The notes under the pieces are model-generated. The model was not told where the DNA came from. It saw only the letters and a list, made by a program, of their open reading frames with translations, and ran no database searches. The translations under genes were made by a program, and so were the position numbers. Positions 53,204 to 62,383 of a stretch of 64,000 nucleotides of DNA are shown here, in pieces (the stretch's first letter is position 1; every line of letters begins with the position of its first letter). The stretch is taken from positions 1 through 64,000 of the forward strand of contig CAVTFD010000001.1 in the NCBI GenBank assembly GCA_963733945.1, written 5' to 3'. Origin of the DNA: AP-15 sp963733945 (GTDB lineage Bacteria > Pseudomonadota > Alphaproteobacteria > ATCC43930 > CGMCC-115725).

Positions 53204-54595
53204 TCAGCTCGGCCAACTCGCCGTGGCGGCGATCGCCCGGTCCAGCGTCTCCACGATGCGATCGACCTCGCCTCGTGTAATCACGAGCGGCGGCGACAAG
53301 GTGATTGTATTGCTGTACCGCTGTCCTCCGCCGGACCGTCCGACGATCAACCCGTTGTCGCGGCAGAACTCGACGACCGCCTGGATTTGAGGCGACCCGA
53401 CCGGCTCCTTCGTGTCACGGCTCTGCACGAGTTCGACGCCGGCGAGTAAGCCCTTGCCCCGTACGTCGCCCACCCAAGGATGGCGCTGCAAGGTGCGAAG
53501 CCCATCCATCAGATACCGACCCATCTCGGCGGAACGTTCGGCGAGCTTCTCCTCGAGCAGGATCTCGATGTTGCGCAACGCCACCGCCGCCGCGACGGGA
53601 TGTCCGCCATAGGTGTTCACCTGCGCCACTTGCCGGTTTTCCGAGGGCTCGCCGTAAAAGGACTGAAACACGTGGTTCTTCACTACGGTCGCGGCGATCG
53701 GCAGGTAAGCGCTCGAAATGCCCTTGGCAATGCTGACGATATCGGGGGCCACGTCCCAGTGCTGGTGTCCGAACATCTTGCCGGTCCTGCCGAACCCGTT
53801 GATGACCTCGTCGATGTGCAAAAGCAGCCCGTACTTTCGGCAGATATCGGCTACCTCCGGCAGGTATTCGTCGGGTGGGACGGCGACACCGATGCCGCTC
53901 ATGACGGGTTCGACGATCACCTCGGCTACCGTCTCGGGACCCTCGCCGAGAATTGTCGTCTCCAGATTCTTGACACATGCCAAGCCGCATGACGGGTAGG
54001 TAAGGCCGAACGGGCATCGATAGCAGTACGGCGGTGCTATATGGACAAACTCATTGCCGCTCACCGGCTCGAACTTGGACTTGCGCTCGCCCATGCCGCC
54101 CGCGGCGAGAGTGCCCAAAGTGGTGCCGTGATATGCCCAATAGCGGCCGATGGTTTTGTATCGGAACTCTCCGGGATATTCTTGCTTCATGTACTGGCGG
54201 GCGATCTTGAAGCCAGCTTCGTTTGCTTCCGAGCCGGAGTTGACAAAGTAGACGTGATTGTCGCCGCCCAGCAGCCCATTGATTTGTTCCGCCAGCGAAG
54301 CGGCAGGCTGGTTGATCCCGGTGTGCGGATAGTACGCCAGCGCCCGCATCTGCTCCGCCGCCACCGTGGCCAGCTCGGTGCGACCATACCCGATATTCAC
54401 GCACCACAGCCCGGCCATGGCGTCGAGGTACTCCGTACCGTCCGCATCCACGATCGTAGAGTCGTGAGCGCCGGCGACAACGAGCTGCTGTCGCTCCAGC
54501 TGCTTGTGCTGGACGATCGGGTGCAGGACGTTGCTGAGATCCCGCTGAACGATCGCACTGCGCGCCGTGCTGTCGGGTTCATTGACGAGCGTCAT
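53204..54595 (-). CDS. Class III PLP-dependent aminotransferase
   Basis: A 463-residue fold-I aminotransferase. VYFVNSGSEANEAGFKIAR binds phosphate, LLHIDEVINGFGRTG has the PLP aspartate, and SIAKGISSAYLPIAA has the PLP lysine. The insert PPYCYRCPFGLTYPSCGLAC with four cysteines resembles that of taurine- or omega-amino-acid:pyruvate aminotransferases. The substrate is therefore probably an omega-amino acid or amine, with pyruvate as acceptor. It is followed by an unknown gene on the same strand. Confidence 0.87.
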   Translation of the reverse strand: MTLVNEPDSTARSAIVQRDLSNVLHPIVQHKQLERQQLVVAGAHDSTIVDADGTEYLDAMAGLWCVNIGYGRTELATVAAEQMRALAYYPHTGINQPAASLAEQINGLLGGDNHVYFVNSGSEANEAGFKIARQYMKQEYPGEFRYKTIGRYWAYHGTTLGTLAAGGMGERKSKFEPVSGNEFVHIAPPYCYRCPFGLTYPSCGLACVKNLETTILGEGPETVAEVIVEPVMSGIGVAVPPDEYLPEVADICRKYGLLLHIDEVINGFGRTGKMFGHQHWDVAPDIVSIAKGISSAYLPIAATVVKNHVFQSFYGEPSENRQVAQVNTYGGHPVAAAVALRNIEILLEEKLAERSAEMGRYLMDGLRTLQRHPWVGDVRGKGLLAGVELVQSRDTKEPVGSPQIQAVVEFCRDNGLIVGRSGGGQRYSNTITLSPPLVITRGEVDRIVETLDRAIAATASWPS

Positions 54596-54698
54596 ATCTG
54601 CCTCCAGCCAGTGTTTCTCGGTTGTTGGCGACGGTACAGAAGGCCGCCGAACCTGTCACGCCGGCATCTCGGGGAAGCGCGGTGCCTCCGCCGCGCGA

Positions 54699-56030
54699 TC
54701 AACGCGGTTCGCCATCCACCCGGCACATGCGAAGCCACGCTTCGTCGCGGGCGGAGGGTCGGCGCGCGAGCCGCGAGCGCAGCAGGGCGTCGGCCTCGGC
54801 GGATTGCTCCGAGCGCAGATAGGCAACGATCAGCAAATCCTCGAACACTTCGCGCTGCGCGTGGCTGCCGCCGATCCGTGGCAGGTCAGCGAGCGCTTCT
54901 TCGAGCACCTGCGCCGCCGTCCGATCGTCTCCGCGGCTGAGCGCGGCCGCTCCGGCGCACAGGGCCGGCGCCACACCGCCCGGCGGCAGCCGACCGTCGC
55001 GCACCAGGTTCTCCAGCCCGGCGATGCGGTCCCGCAGACCTGCGTCGTCGCCGGTCGCGGCTTCGGCAAGGGCGGCGTGCAGATCGGCAAAAGCAAGGCT
55101 CGCCCGCGGGAAATGACGACGCGCATGGGCTGCCACCTCGGCCCAGGCTTCGTCGAGCGGCGGGGTGGCGTCATAAATCCGCCAGCGCCACAGAAACGAC
55201 GCCGAGTCGGCGAGGCTCAGCATCGGCGCCGATTCCGCGACCGCCGGCCGGATGCTGTCGACGTAGATTGCCTTGGCGCGCTCGCTGTTGCCGCGGGCCA
55301 GTTCGAACAATGCCAAATGCCACGACAGATGGCAGTGCAGATGCCCGGCGCGCTCGTAACCGGCGAGCCAATGCTCGATGAAATCGGCGCCGCCGACCGC
55401 ATCTCCCCCCTCGAAATACCCGTGCACCCGCTGATGCGCGCCATGAGCGTTGCGCGGATTGAGCGCCAGCGAGCGCTCGACCAGCCGCGTCCCGGCGACC
55501 ACCGCGCCGGTCTCGATCTGCGCCCAGCCGAGATATCCCGTAAACCACCAGTCTTCGGGCCAATGCGGCGCCAACTCCTCGAGCAATGCCAATTGCGCCT
55601 CGTGATGGTCGCGGCGTCCGCTGAAGCCCAAGAGCCCAAAGACTCCGAGCGCCAACGACAGCGGCAGCGCATCGCGCGGGTATTCCGCGGCATTGACGCG
55701 GACCATCGCCAGCGCTTCGGGCGCGCTCCCGCCGATCGTCAATGCGATCGCCTCGATATGCCGCTGCTCGCGCGCCGAAACATGGTCCGCCAGCCCCCGC
55801 GCCCGTGCCGCCGCTTCTCTCGCCTCCCCCATTCGAGCCTGAACCTGCAACAGCCGAGCCCGCGCGATATGAGCGAGCGCAAAATCCGGGTCGGTGGCAA
55901 TCGCCCGGTCCAACAGTATGTCGGCGCCGATATTGGCCGACAGCAGCAGATCGACCGCGGCGACATAATCGCCGACCGCCGCTGCGGATGCCGACGTTAC
56001 CGGCAGATCGAACCGGTCGGTCATGCTCAT
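54699..56030 (-). CDS. Tetratricopeptide (TTC38-like) repeat protein
   Basis: A 443-residue all-helical protein. Repeated units such as AIATDPDFALAHIARARLL, HHEAQLALLEELAP and GTRLVERSLALNPRNAHGAHQ show TPR spacing (about 34 residues). The order and the central FEGGDAVGGADFIEHWLAGYER / HLHCHLSWHLALFEL segment match the TTC38 family. No signal peptide. Likely a protein-interaction scaffold; the partner is unknown. It diverges from cysE. Confidence 0.83.
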   Translation of the reverse strand: MSMTDRFDLPVTSASAAAVGDYVAAVDLLLSANIGADILLDRAIATDPDFALAHIARARLLQVQARMGEAREAAARARGLADHVSAREQRHIEAIALTIGGSAPEALAMVRVNAAEYPRDALPLSLALGVFGLLGFSGRRDHHEAQLALLEELAPHWPEDWWFTGYLGWAQIETGAVVAGTRLVERSLALNPRNAHGAHQRVHGYFEGGDAVGGADFIEHWLAGYERAGHLHCHLSWHLALFELARGNSERAKAIYVDSIRPAVAESAPMLSLADSASFLWRWRIYDATPPLDEAWAEVAAHARRHFPRASLAFADLHAALAEAATGDDAGLRDRIAGLENLVRDGRLPPGGVAPALCAGAAALSRGDDRTAAQVLEEALADLPRIGGSHAQREVFEDLLIVAYLRSEQSAEADALLRSRLARRPSARDEAWLRMCRVDGEPR

Positions 56031-56169
56031 GTGCTCCCCCTCCTCCGGCCTTCTCTGCTCGACCCGATACTACTATGAGTTCGACAGGCAGTCAGCGACG
56101 CTCGAAAAGCGAGGCTGTCGTTTTGCCTATTCTGCCGTGCTACGTTGGCGCGGGAGGAGCAAGCAGGCC

Positions 56170-57018
56170 ATGAACGAGATCAGCTTGGCAGAACCGCGAC
56201 CCGCCGCGTCGCGGGCCCAAGGCACGCCAACGGACGAAAGGGAACTGTGGGCGGCGTTGTGCGCCGAAGCCCGGCGCTCGGCGGCGCGCGAGGAGGTGCT
56301 GCGCGGCTTCCTGGATCAGACCGTGTTGGGCCAACCCGGCTTGGACTCGGCGCTTAGCGCGCTGCTGGCGCGAAAACTCGCCGAGCCCTCGCTGCCGGCA
56401 GAACGGCTTGGCGACATCGTCCGCGCCGCGATGGCCGAGGATCCGGCGATCGTAGCGGCGGCCGTGGCCGACCTCATCGCGATCCGCATGCGCGACCCGG
56501 CGGCGGAGACCCATCTGACTCCGTTCCTCTACTACAAGGGTTTTCACGCGCTGCAATGGCACCGCGTCGGCCATCGGCTGTGGCGCGATGACCGGCGCGA
56601 TCTCGCCCGCTTCCTGCAAAGCCGGGTTTCCGAGGTATTTGCCGTCGATATCCATCCCGCCGTGCCGGTTGGCCGCCGCCTATTTATCGACCACGGCACC
56701 GGTCTCGTCGTCGGCGAGACCGCGGTCATCGGCGACGACGTCTCGATCTTGCACGAGGTGACCTTGGGCGGCACCGGCAAGGAGCGCGGCGATCGGCACC
56801 CCAAAGTGCGCGATGGGGTGTTGCTGTGCGCCGGCGCCAAGGTGCTCGGCAACGTCAAGATCGGCCGCGACGCCAAGGTCGGCGCCGGCAGCGTGGTCCT
56901 GCAGGACGTGCCTCCGGGAGCGACGGTCGCCGGGGTGCCGGCCCGAGTTGTCGCCTGGTCGAGCGGGACCGTGCCGGCGCTGGAGATGGACCAGAGCTTG
57001 CCCGATTACGAGATCTGA
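56170..57018 (+). CDS. cysE: Serine O-acetyltransferase
   Basis: A 282-residue CysE. The N-terminal helical domain (1-150) is followed by the left-handed beta-helix of hexapeptide repeats (VDIHPAVPVGRRLFIDHGTG, IGDDVSILHEVTLGGTG, KIGRDAKVGAGSVVLQDV). His in DIHPA and LHEVT are catalytic-site residues. The C-terminal tail ends PDYEI, with a terminal Ile as needed for docking with cysteine synthase CysK. It makes O-acetylserine for cysteine. GGAGGAG precedes the ATG. Confidence 0.92.
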   Translation: MNEISLAEPRPAASRAQGTPTDERELWAALCAEARRSAAREEVLRGFLDQTVLGQPGLDSALSALLARKLAEPSLPAERLGDIVRAAMAEDPAIVAAAVADLIAIRMRDPAAETHLTPFLYYKGFHALQWHRVGHRLWRDDRRDLARFLQSRVSEVFAVDIHPAVPVGRRLFIDHGTGLVVGETAVIGDDVSILHEVTLGGTGKERGDRHPKVRDGVLLCAGAKVLGNVKIGRDAKVGAGSVVLQDVPPGATVAGVPARVVAWSSGTVPALEMDQSLPDYEI

Positions 57019-57054
57019 CCGGGCGGCCGCGATCACCGCGTGACAACCGGCGCC

Positions 57055-57585
57055 ATGCTCCCCGACAGTTTCGAGACTGCGAGCTTGATCCTGCGCCCCG
57101 TCGCGCGGGGCGATGCGCGTGCGATTTTTACTGGTTACGCCCAAGACCCCGAAGTCGTGCGCTTCCTGATATGGCGTCCCCACCGAGATCTCGCAGACAC
57201 CGAGGCCTATATCGCAGATTGCCTGGCGGCGCCTGCCGACAAGTCGCGCAGCTACGCCTTAATCGCGCGTGAGGGCGGCCAGTTGCTCGGCAATTTCGCA
57301 CTGCGCCGGCCCGATCTGCATCGGCTCGATTTCGGCTATGTGCTGGCGCGCCAGTATTGGGGGCGCGGGCTGATGACCGAGGTCTTGTCCTTGGCCGCCC
57401 GCTGGGCCATGCGTCAAAGTGATATCTGGCGGATCGGCGCTGTCTGCGACGTCGAGAACCGCGCCTCCGCCCGCGTCATGGAAAAGGCGGGCCTCGCTCG
57501 CGAAGGCATCCTGCGGCGCTGGCTCGTTCACCCCAACATCAGCGGCGAACCCCGCGACTGTTTCAGCTACGCCCTGACCCGGTAG
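57055..57585 (+). CDS. GNAT acetyltransferase (RimJ/RimL-like)
   Basis: A 176-residue N-acetyltransferase from ATG 57055 (a GTG lies at 57040). Fold cues: TASLILRPVARGDARAIF, the strand GQLLGNFALRR, acetyl-CoA loop QYWGRGLMTEVL and CDVENRASARVMEKAGL. The substrate is probably a protein N-terminus, spermidine or a small amine. It follows cysE by 36 bases in the same direction. Confidence 0.85.
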   Translation: MLPDSFETASLILRPVARGDARAIFTGYAQDPEVVRFLIWRPHRDLADTEAYIADCLAAPADKSRSYALIAREGGQLLGNFALRRPDLHRLDFGYVLARQYWGRGLMTEVLSLAARWAMRQSDIWRIGAVCDVENRASARVMEKAGLAREGILRRWLVHPNISGEPRDCFSYALTR

Positions 57586-57602
57586 GACGGAGGCGATGAA
57601 CG

Positions 57603-58072
57603 ATGCTCGTGAGAGAGGGTGACCGCGTCTATCTGGAGGCGCGGGTCAAAGCGGAACCGGCTGATGATGTGCTGACAAGGGATTATTACACGCTGCGGTC
57701 GCAAATCCGTCTGACCGGCAATTCAACCGGCCGTCTGACGCAACCGAAAACGCCGACAGAAGTAACGCTCGACGGCAACGACGTCGCCCGCGTGGTCGAA
57801 TGCGCGCTCCGGCATCCAGCCCGAATATGCGATCGGGCGTGTTCGCAGCGATCTGGAACCACCCCGACACGTTCCGCCAGATTTTCCGGTTCGGCCTTAG
57901 CGCACCGTTGGGATTTCCAGAAATACGCAAGATCGTGGCGGAGGAGCTTGATAAGTCCTCGCCGAAACCGGAATCTCCGGCGTCGAACCCGGTCAAGCCG
58001 GCCATCGAAGCGCTGCTGCCTCGAATGCCCCTGCCGGCGCACCTGCGAGATCGTGGGAGGCGAACAGAATGA
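57603..58072 (+). pseudogene. Short gene of unknown function, probably frame-broken
   Basis: The first frame (57603-57799) reads sensibly (MLVREGDRVYLEARVKAEPA, PTEVTLDGNDVARVVE). It then becomes Arg/Cys/Ser-rich, whereas the frame opening at 57800 reads MRAPASSPNMRSGVFAAIWN and PDTFRQIFRFGLSAPLGFPE up to 58072, overlapping the next start by four bases. The switch near 57798 suggests an indel within one gene, or two unrelated short frames. No family is recognised. Confidence 0.35.
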
Positions 58073-58497
58073 GCGACTGGAGCAAGGTGACCCGGCCGAT
58101 CCCGGTTCCTAACGACTGGACGAAGCCATTCTGGGATGCGGCCAAACGCGGCGTTCTGGAATTGCAACGCTGCCAGAGTTGCGGGCATTTTCAGCACCCG
58201 CCCTATGCTACCTGCACCCAATGTGTCTCGACCGACCTCAAGTTCGAACCTGTGCGCGGCGTCGGAGCGATCTATGCCTACACCATCATGTATCACACCG
58301 GCGACAAGCGGTTTGCGTCCGCGGTGCCCTACGCCAGCATCATCGTTGAGCTCGACGATGCGCCCGGCGCATTGCTCGCCGGCAACCTTTTGGAAGCCGA
58401 GTATACCGAGGCAAAGGTCGGACGTCGTATCGAGGTTGTCTTTGAGAAACTCAACGATGACATCACATTGCCGCAATTCCGCTTGGCGCGGGGGTAG
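58069..58497 (+). CDS. Zn-ribbon/OB-fold (DUF35) acyl-CoA-associated protein
   Basis: A 142-residue protein. A rubredoxin-like zinc ribbon with cysteines C35, C38, C49 and C52 is followed by an OB-fold. DUF35 proteins act as partners of thiolases and thiolase-like aldolases, helping to bind the acyl-CoA and assemble the complex. The thiolase-like gene starts five bases after its stop, so the two proteins very likely form one enzyme. Confidence 0.88.
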   Translation: MSDWSKVTRPIPVPNDWTKPFWDAAKRGVLELQRCQSCGHFQHPPYATCTQCVSTDLKFEPVRGVGAIYAYTIMYHTGDKRFASAVPYASIIVELDDAPGALLAGNLLEAEYTEAKVGRRIEVVFEKLNDDITLPQFRLARG

Positions 58498-58502
58498 TTC
58501 AA

Positions 58503-59687
58503 ATGTGGGAGAACCGGTGCAAGGTGGCGGTCAGCGGCGTTGGTTTTTCGAAAGTCACGCGCTCGGCGGAGATTCCTCTCGCCGCCCATGCGCTGACCGC
58601 GGTCAAGGAGGCGGTCGCGGATTCCGGGCTCCAGATGTCCGACATCGACGGTCTGGCGACCTATCCGGAACTGCCGGCGACCGGGCATGCGGAGGTCGAC
58701 GGCATCTCGATCGTGTCGGTCAACTGCATGATGGCGATGCTAAAATTGCCCAATCTCGGCTGGCACATCCAGGTCGGTACGACCAACATCGGCGGCGCGG
58801 TGCAGCAGGCGGTCAACGCGTTGCTAGCCGGGGTGTGCCGATATGCGGTGGTGTGGCGGGCGATGCACAACCCGCGCGGCACCTACCAGAACCTGCCGAG
58901 CGGCATGGCGGCGGGCGCGTCGCAGTTCACCGCACCCTATGGCTTTGGCGGTCCGGGACAAGGCATGGCGGTCGCCTATACCCGCTGGCTCGAGCGGAAC
59001 AACCAGAACCGCGAAAAGATGGCGACCTTGGCCGTGACCCAGCGCCACCACGCTCAGCACAATCCGCACGCCTATTTCTATGGCACGGAACTGACCCGCG
59101 AGGACTACCTGAACTCGCGGATGGTCGCGTATCCGTTCTGCCTGTTCGATTGCGACATCCCGGTGCAGGGAGCGGTCGCGATCGTGTTGACGACGGCCGA
59201 CCGGGCCCGTGACCTGAAGCCGAAGCCGGCCTATCTCGCCGGCTATGGCCAGCGGCTGCACTTTGAAGTTGCGGGCCGCATCGGCAGCCTTTCGAGCTAC
59301 ATGGAGGGCGGGAGCAGCTCGGCCAAGCTGACCTGGGAGCGGTCCGGTTTCACCCCAAAGGACGTCGACGTGGCACAGATCTACGACGGCTTCTCGGCCT
59401 CGGTAATCTACGGTCTCGAAAGCTACGGTTTCTGCGGCGAAGGCGAGGCGCTCGATTTCATCCAGGACGGGCGCATCGAGCTAGACGGCGAATTGCCGCT
59501 CAACACTTTTGGCGGCAGCCTCGGCACCGGGCGCATCCACGGCCTATGGCACATCATCGAGGGCGCGTTGCAGGCCTCGGGCCGCGCCGGATCGCGCCAA
59601 GTCAAAGACGTCAACGTCTCGTTCGTCGGCGCCAGCGCCCCGATCGTGACCGGCACGACCTTCATCTTCGTGCGCGAGCCGTACTGA
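58503..59687 (+). CDS. Thiolase-like protein lacking the nucleophilic Cys
   Basis: A 394-residue thiolase-superfamily protein. At the position of the catalytic cysteine it reads HIQVGTTNIGGAVQ (residues 88-101: Thr/Thr/Asn, no Cys). The second catalytic loop is IYDGFSAS instead of HDCF, and the third is FGGSLGTGRIHG, without GHP. It cannot do a normal Claisen/thiolytic reaction. The known cysteine-less thiolase-fold enzymes with a DUF35 partner are retro-aldolases such as Ltp2 with ChsH2 in steroid side-chain degradation. A similar aldol cleavage is the best guess, with the substrate unknown. Confidence 0.82.
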   Translation: MWENRCKVAVSGVGFSKVTRSAEIPLAAHALTAVKEAVADSGLQMSDIDGLATYPELPATGHAEVDGISIVSVNCMMAMLKLPNLGWHIQVGTTNIGGAVQQAVNALLAGVCRYAVVWRAMHNPRGTYQNLPSGMAAGASQFTAPYGFGGPGQGMAVAYTRWLERNNQNREKMATLAVTQRHHAQHNPHAYFYGTELTREDYLNSRMVAYPFCLFDCDIPVQGAVAIVLTTADRARDLKPKPAYLAGYGQRLHFEVAGRIGSLSSYMEGGSSSAKLTWERSGFTPKDVDVAQIYDGFSASVIYGLESYGFCGEGEALDFIQDGRIELDGELPLNTFGGSLGTGRIHGLWHIIEGALQASGRAGSRQVKDVNVSFVGASAPIVTGTTFIFVREPY

Positions 59688-59703
59688 CGGGAGAGGCAAC
59701 GCC

Positions 59704-59770
59704 CAATGTAGGCGGGCGCAACCCGCCACCCGCTCCTCGGCGGGTTCCTGGGGCCCACGAGCCGGGCCCC
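59704..59770. repeat. Inverted-repeat region downstream of the thiolase-like gene
   Basis: GTAGGCGGGCGCAACCCGCC and a nearby GCTCCTCGGCGGGTTCC share the GGCGGGT/ACCCGCC word of the REP-like element at 21389-21460. A second hairpin GGGGCCCACGAGCCGGGCCCC lies beside it (59750-59770). The function is probably transcript ending or folding. Confidence 0.45.
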
Positions 59771-59833
59771 GCCAGGGCGATTGCACCGGCGCCGCAGCCT
59801 CAGGCCCGAGACCCGCAGCCCCCCGCAGGCTAT

Positions 59834-60193
59834 CTAATAGCGAGCCGGATAGCAGCCGCCATTATAGTACACATAGCCGGGGCCGCAGGCCGGCGCCGCG
59901 GCGCCCGCTACCGCATTGGCGGTGCCGGCAACCGCACCGGTAGCGGTGCCAATTACCCCGCCAATGATCGCACCAACAGGGCCGGCTGCTGCCGCACCAT
60001 TCGCGGCCCCGTTTGTCTCCCCGGCCGCCGCGCCAGACAGCGGACCCGATGGGTAGCCGGGGGCCGGGACCGGCTGGCAAACGCCGCCATAGACTGCGTA
60101 CCCCGGCGCGCAGGGATATTCCGCCATCGCGGCACTCGATGTGCCCGCCGCCAGAACCGCAGCGAGCGCGAATATCTTGAGCCTTGTTGACAT
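59834..60193 (-). CDS. Small secreted glycine-zipper protein
   Basis: A 119-residue protein from ATG 60193, six bases after GAGGAG (the ATG at 60199 overlaps that site). Signal peptide 1-22 (IFALAAVLAAGTSSAAMA). The mature protein has an N-terminal CAPGYAVYGGVCQP unit and a matching C-terminal CGPGYVYYNGGCYP unit, flanking a Gly/Ala helix (AIIGGVIGTATGAVAGTA) able to insert in membranes. The two Cys-Gly-Tyr ends look like a duplicated motif. Function unknown. Confidence 0.7.
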   Translation of the reverse strand: MSTRLKIFALAAVLAAGTSSAAMAEYPCAPGYAVYGGVCQPVPAPGYPSGPLSGAAAGETNGAANGAAAAGPVGAIIGGVIGTATGAVAGTANAVAGAAAPACGPGYVYYNGGCYPARY

Positions 60194-60396
60194 CGTCATC
60201 TCCTCGAAGCGTCCAAAGAGCAGCAGCGTGCCCCGTATGTGAACAGCGTCGATTGAACCGTGTTCCGTGGTAAGATCGTGAGGGCTCAACCCCCCGGCCA
60301 TCGTCAGGCTTTGCGGCCGTGGGTGTTCGGGTTCGGTGCATCCGGACACACGACGTGCCGGGTATGCACATCTGGTCAGAGGAGAGGAGACGCGAA

Positions 60397-60861
60397 ATGT
60401 CGGAACAGCCACAGCCACAGCCAGAGCCACGGCCGATGCGGGCGACCATGCCCGAGGACGGTGGCGGATGGCACCAAATCAATGCCGGCCCGCACCTGCA
60501 TATAATGTTCCACCCCAATCGGATGGGCCGGGCGCCGGACGGCATCGAACGGCCCTCGATCGTCGTCGCCATCGCGGGCGAGGACGAGCAAGCACTGCGC
60601 TTCGATCCCTTCAGCATGGGCAGCCACTATCACATCCGTCCGACTCTGAGGGGCAGGCAGATCCCGCTGTGGGTCGAGGAGGGGCAGAAGCCGATCGAAA
60701 TCGCACTGGCGTTCTTCGACAAGCCGTTGCGGTTCCGTGGACTCCTCGCCCAGGCCGAAGAGGACGATGTCGCCTCCCGGCTGGATGACGTCGACCTGGC
60801 CGGCGCCGCCCAGCAGATCCGCGAACTCTACGCAGCCGCCGACCACACGCCCACCGCCTGA
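60397..60861 (+). CDS. Conserved-looking protein of unknown function
   Basis: A 154-residue cytoplasmic protein with GGAGAGGAGA before ATG 60397. A Gln/Pro-rich start (QPQPQPEPRP) precedes a compact domain: GGGWHQINAGPHLHIMFHP, SIVVAIAGEDEQALRF, GSHYHIRPTLRGRQIPLWV and EIALAFFDKPLRFRGLL. His-rich strands (HLHIMFH, HYHIRP) could bind a metal, but no family is recognised. It stands alone; the 231 bases after it hold no gene. Confidence 0.6.
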   Translation: MSEQPQPQPEPRPMRATMPEDGGGWHQINAGPHLHIMFHPNRMGRAPDGIERPSIVVAIAGEDEQALRFDPFSMGSHYHIRPTLRGRQIPLWVEEGQKPIEIALAFFDKPLRFRGLLAQAEEDDVASRLDDVDLAGAAQQIRELYAAADHTPTA

Positions 60862-61092
60862 CGGCAGAGGGATCCCGCGGTGGTGGTATTCTCGTCGGAG
60901 GGCGACTTCCTCGGCAGGTGGGAGTGGTGGTCGCCCGGATGATCCGGTTGTTTGTCACACCGGCCGACGGGTCCAGCCTTCCGGCTGGCCCGGGGACAGG
61001 CTTCGGCCGGTGCCTATGGTTGAAATGGATCCCGGCCGGCTCCGGGATTACGAGAATAGAAAAGCCCGGGCGCAACCGTTGGATTGGTGCCC

Positions 61093-61554
61093 CTAGCGGA
61101 TGGGGTCGAGCACGACAACCGGGATCTCGCGCTCGGTCTTTTTCTGGTAATCGGCATAGGGCGGCCAGAATTTTAGCGCCTCTTGCCACAACCGAGCGCG
61201 CTCCTCACCGGTCGCGGTACGAGCCCGCGCTTTGAATTTAGCGGTGCCGACCTGAACCTCGGCCTCCGGGTTCGCGAGCAGGTTGCGATACCAGCCGGGG
61301 TGCTGCGGCGCCCCGCCTTTCGAGGCGACGATGATATAGCTGTCGCCGGTTTTCCCGTAATAGAGCGGGAAGATGAACTTCTCTCCCGACTTGCGGCCGG
61401 TCGTCGTCAGCAGCAGCGACGGTATGGGGGTGTCCGGCCGGCCCGGCTGTGTCGGCTTGAACATATGCCCGTCAGTGCCGCCGCTCGAAAGGTAGCGGTT
61501 GGCGTGCTCCACCATCCAATTGGGAAGGTTTGGAGCGAGCTTGGCGTCGGTCAT
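61093..61554 (-). CDS. Nitroreductase-like (DDN/split beta-barrel) flavin-dependent oxidoreductase
   Basis: A 153-residue protein of the deazaflavin-dependent nitroreductase (DDN) family from ATG 61554, with GAGGAG upstream. Core signature: IPSLLLTTTGRKSGEKFIFP, YIIVASKGGAPQHPGWYRNL and the strand NPEAEVQVG. Related mycobacterial proteins use F420. In this organism the cofactor could be F420 or FMN. It is 70 bases downstream of the hydrolase gene on the same strand. Confidence 0.88.
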   Translation of the reverse strand: MTDAKLAPNLPNWMVEHANRYLSSGGTDGHMFKPTQPGRPDTPIPSLLLTTTGRKSGEKFIFPLYYGKTGDSYIIVASKGGAPQHPGWYRNLLANPEAEVQVGTAKFKARARTATGEERARLWQEALKFWPPYADYQKKTEREIPVVVLDPIR

Positions 61555-61624
61555 CCTTCGAACTCCTCTTTGACGCGGAGTGGCAAGGCTGATCCCTGCC
61601 GCCCCGTTATGCGAGCACGCCGTC

Positions 61625-62383
61625 TTAGCGGGCGGCCGTTGCAGGTCGGTTTGCCCGCAGGAAGGTGCGGATGTGACGCACCGCCAGCGGGATCTTGTCC
61701 AGGGTGTCCTTCCACGGGTAGAGGCTGACTTGCGCGTTGGGCGCAAGCAGGGCGCTCTCCATCGCCACCGCGTAGGGGTGCGCCGGGACGTCGTCCGGCA
61801 GGACCAGGATCGGTGTGTGGCAGTCGCGCACGAAATCGCGCGTCACGGTAAAGACGAAGTCGGCGTTGGCGCGGTACATCTTGTTGAGGAAGGCATCGAC
61901 CATCGCCATCGTGACGTCGGGCCGCCGCTCGCACAGTGCCGGGCCCCAACCCTTGATGTTGTTCTGGTAGAACAGGTCGGGCATCTCCGGCCGGAACCCG
62001 CTGGGCTGTGTTGGTACCGCGGCGACGATCCGCCCGCGCGCTCGCTTCAACAGGTTCCAGATGAACGGGCCGCCGATGCAGAAGCCCAGCACCAGGAACT
62101 CCCCGATGCCCAAATGATCCATCAGGCCGATGTGGTCGTCGGTGTACGCGTCCCACGGCCGGTCGATCTCGAGCGGGCCCGAGGATTGGCCGCCATTGGC
62201 GTTACGCAAATCCGCCGCGATCACGCGGTATTCGTCCTTGAACTCCACCATCGGGTTGAACGGATGGGTCGCGAGACCCGCGACCGTCGAATTCAGCCCG
62301 CCGCCGGGGATCACCAGCAACGGAAAGCCCGCGCCGGCCTCTTCGTAATGGATGCGGACGTCGCCTCTTTCGTAGAACGGCAT
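61625..62383 (-). CDS. Alpha/beta hydrolase-fold protein with Cys elbow, intact paralogue
   Basis: A 252-residue alpha/beta hydrolase. Oxyanion loop PLLVIPGGGLNS, AADLRNANGGQSS and the elbow LGFCIGGPF with C102 at the nucleophile site. The C-terminal region LLAPNAQVSLYPWKD has no histidine at the usual GH position, so classical triad catalysis is doubtful. It is about half identical to the broken neighbour at 62791-63553. The GMC oxidoreductase and DDN-type reductase nearby hint at a shared degradative pathway. Confidence 0.82.
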   Translation of the reverse strand: MPFYERGDVRIHYEEAGAGFPLLVIPGGGLNSTVAGLATHPFNPMVEFKDEYRVIAADLRNANGGQSSGPLEIDRPWDAYTDDHIGLMDHLGIGEFLVLGFCIGGPFIWNLLKRARGRIVAAVPTQPSGFRPEMPDLFYQNNIKGWGPALCERRPDVTMAMVDAFLNKMYRANADFVFTVTRDFVRDCHTPILVLPDDVPAHPYAVAMESALLAPNAQVSLYPWKDTLDKIPLAVRHIRTFLRANRPATAAR

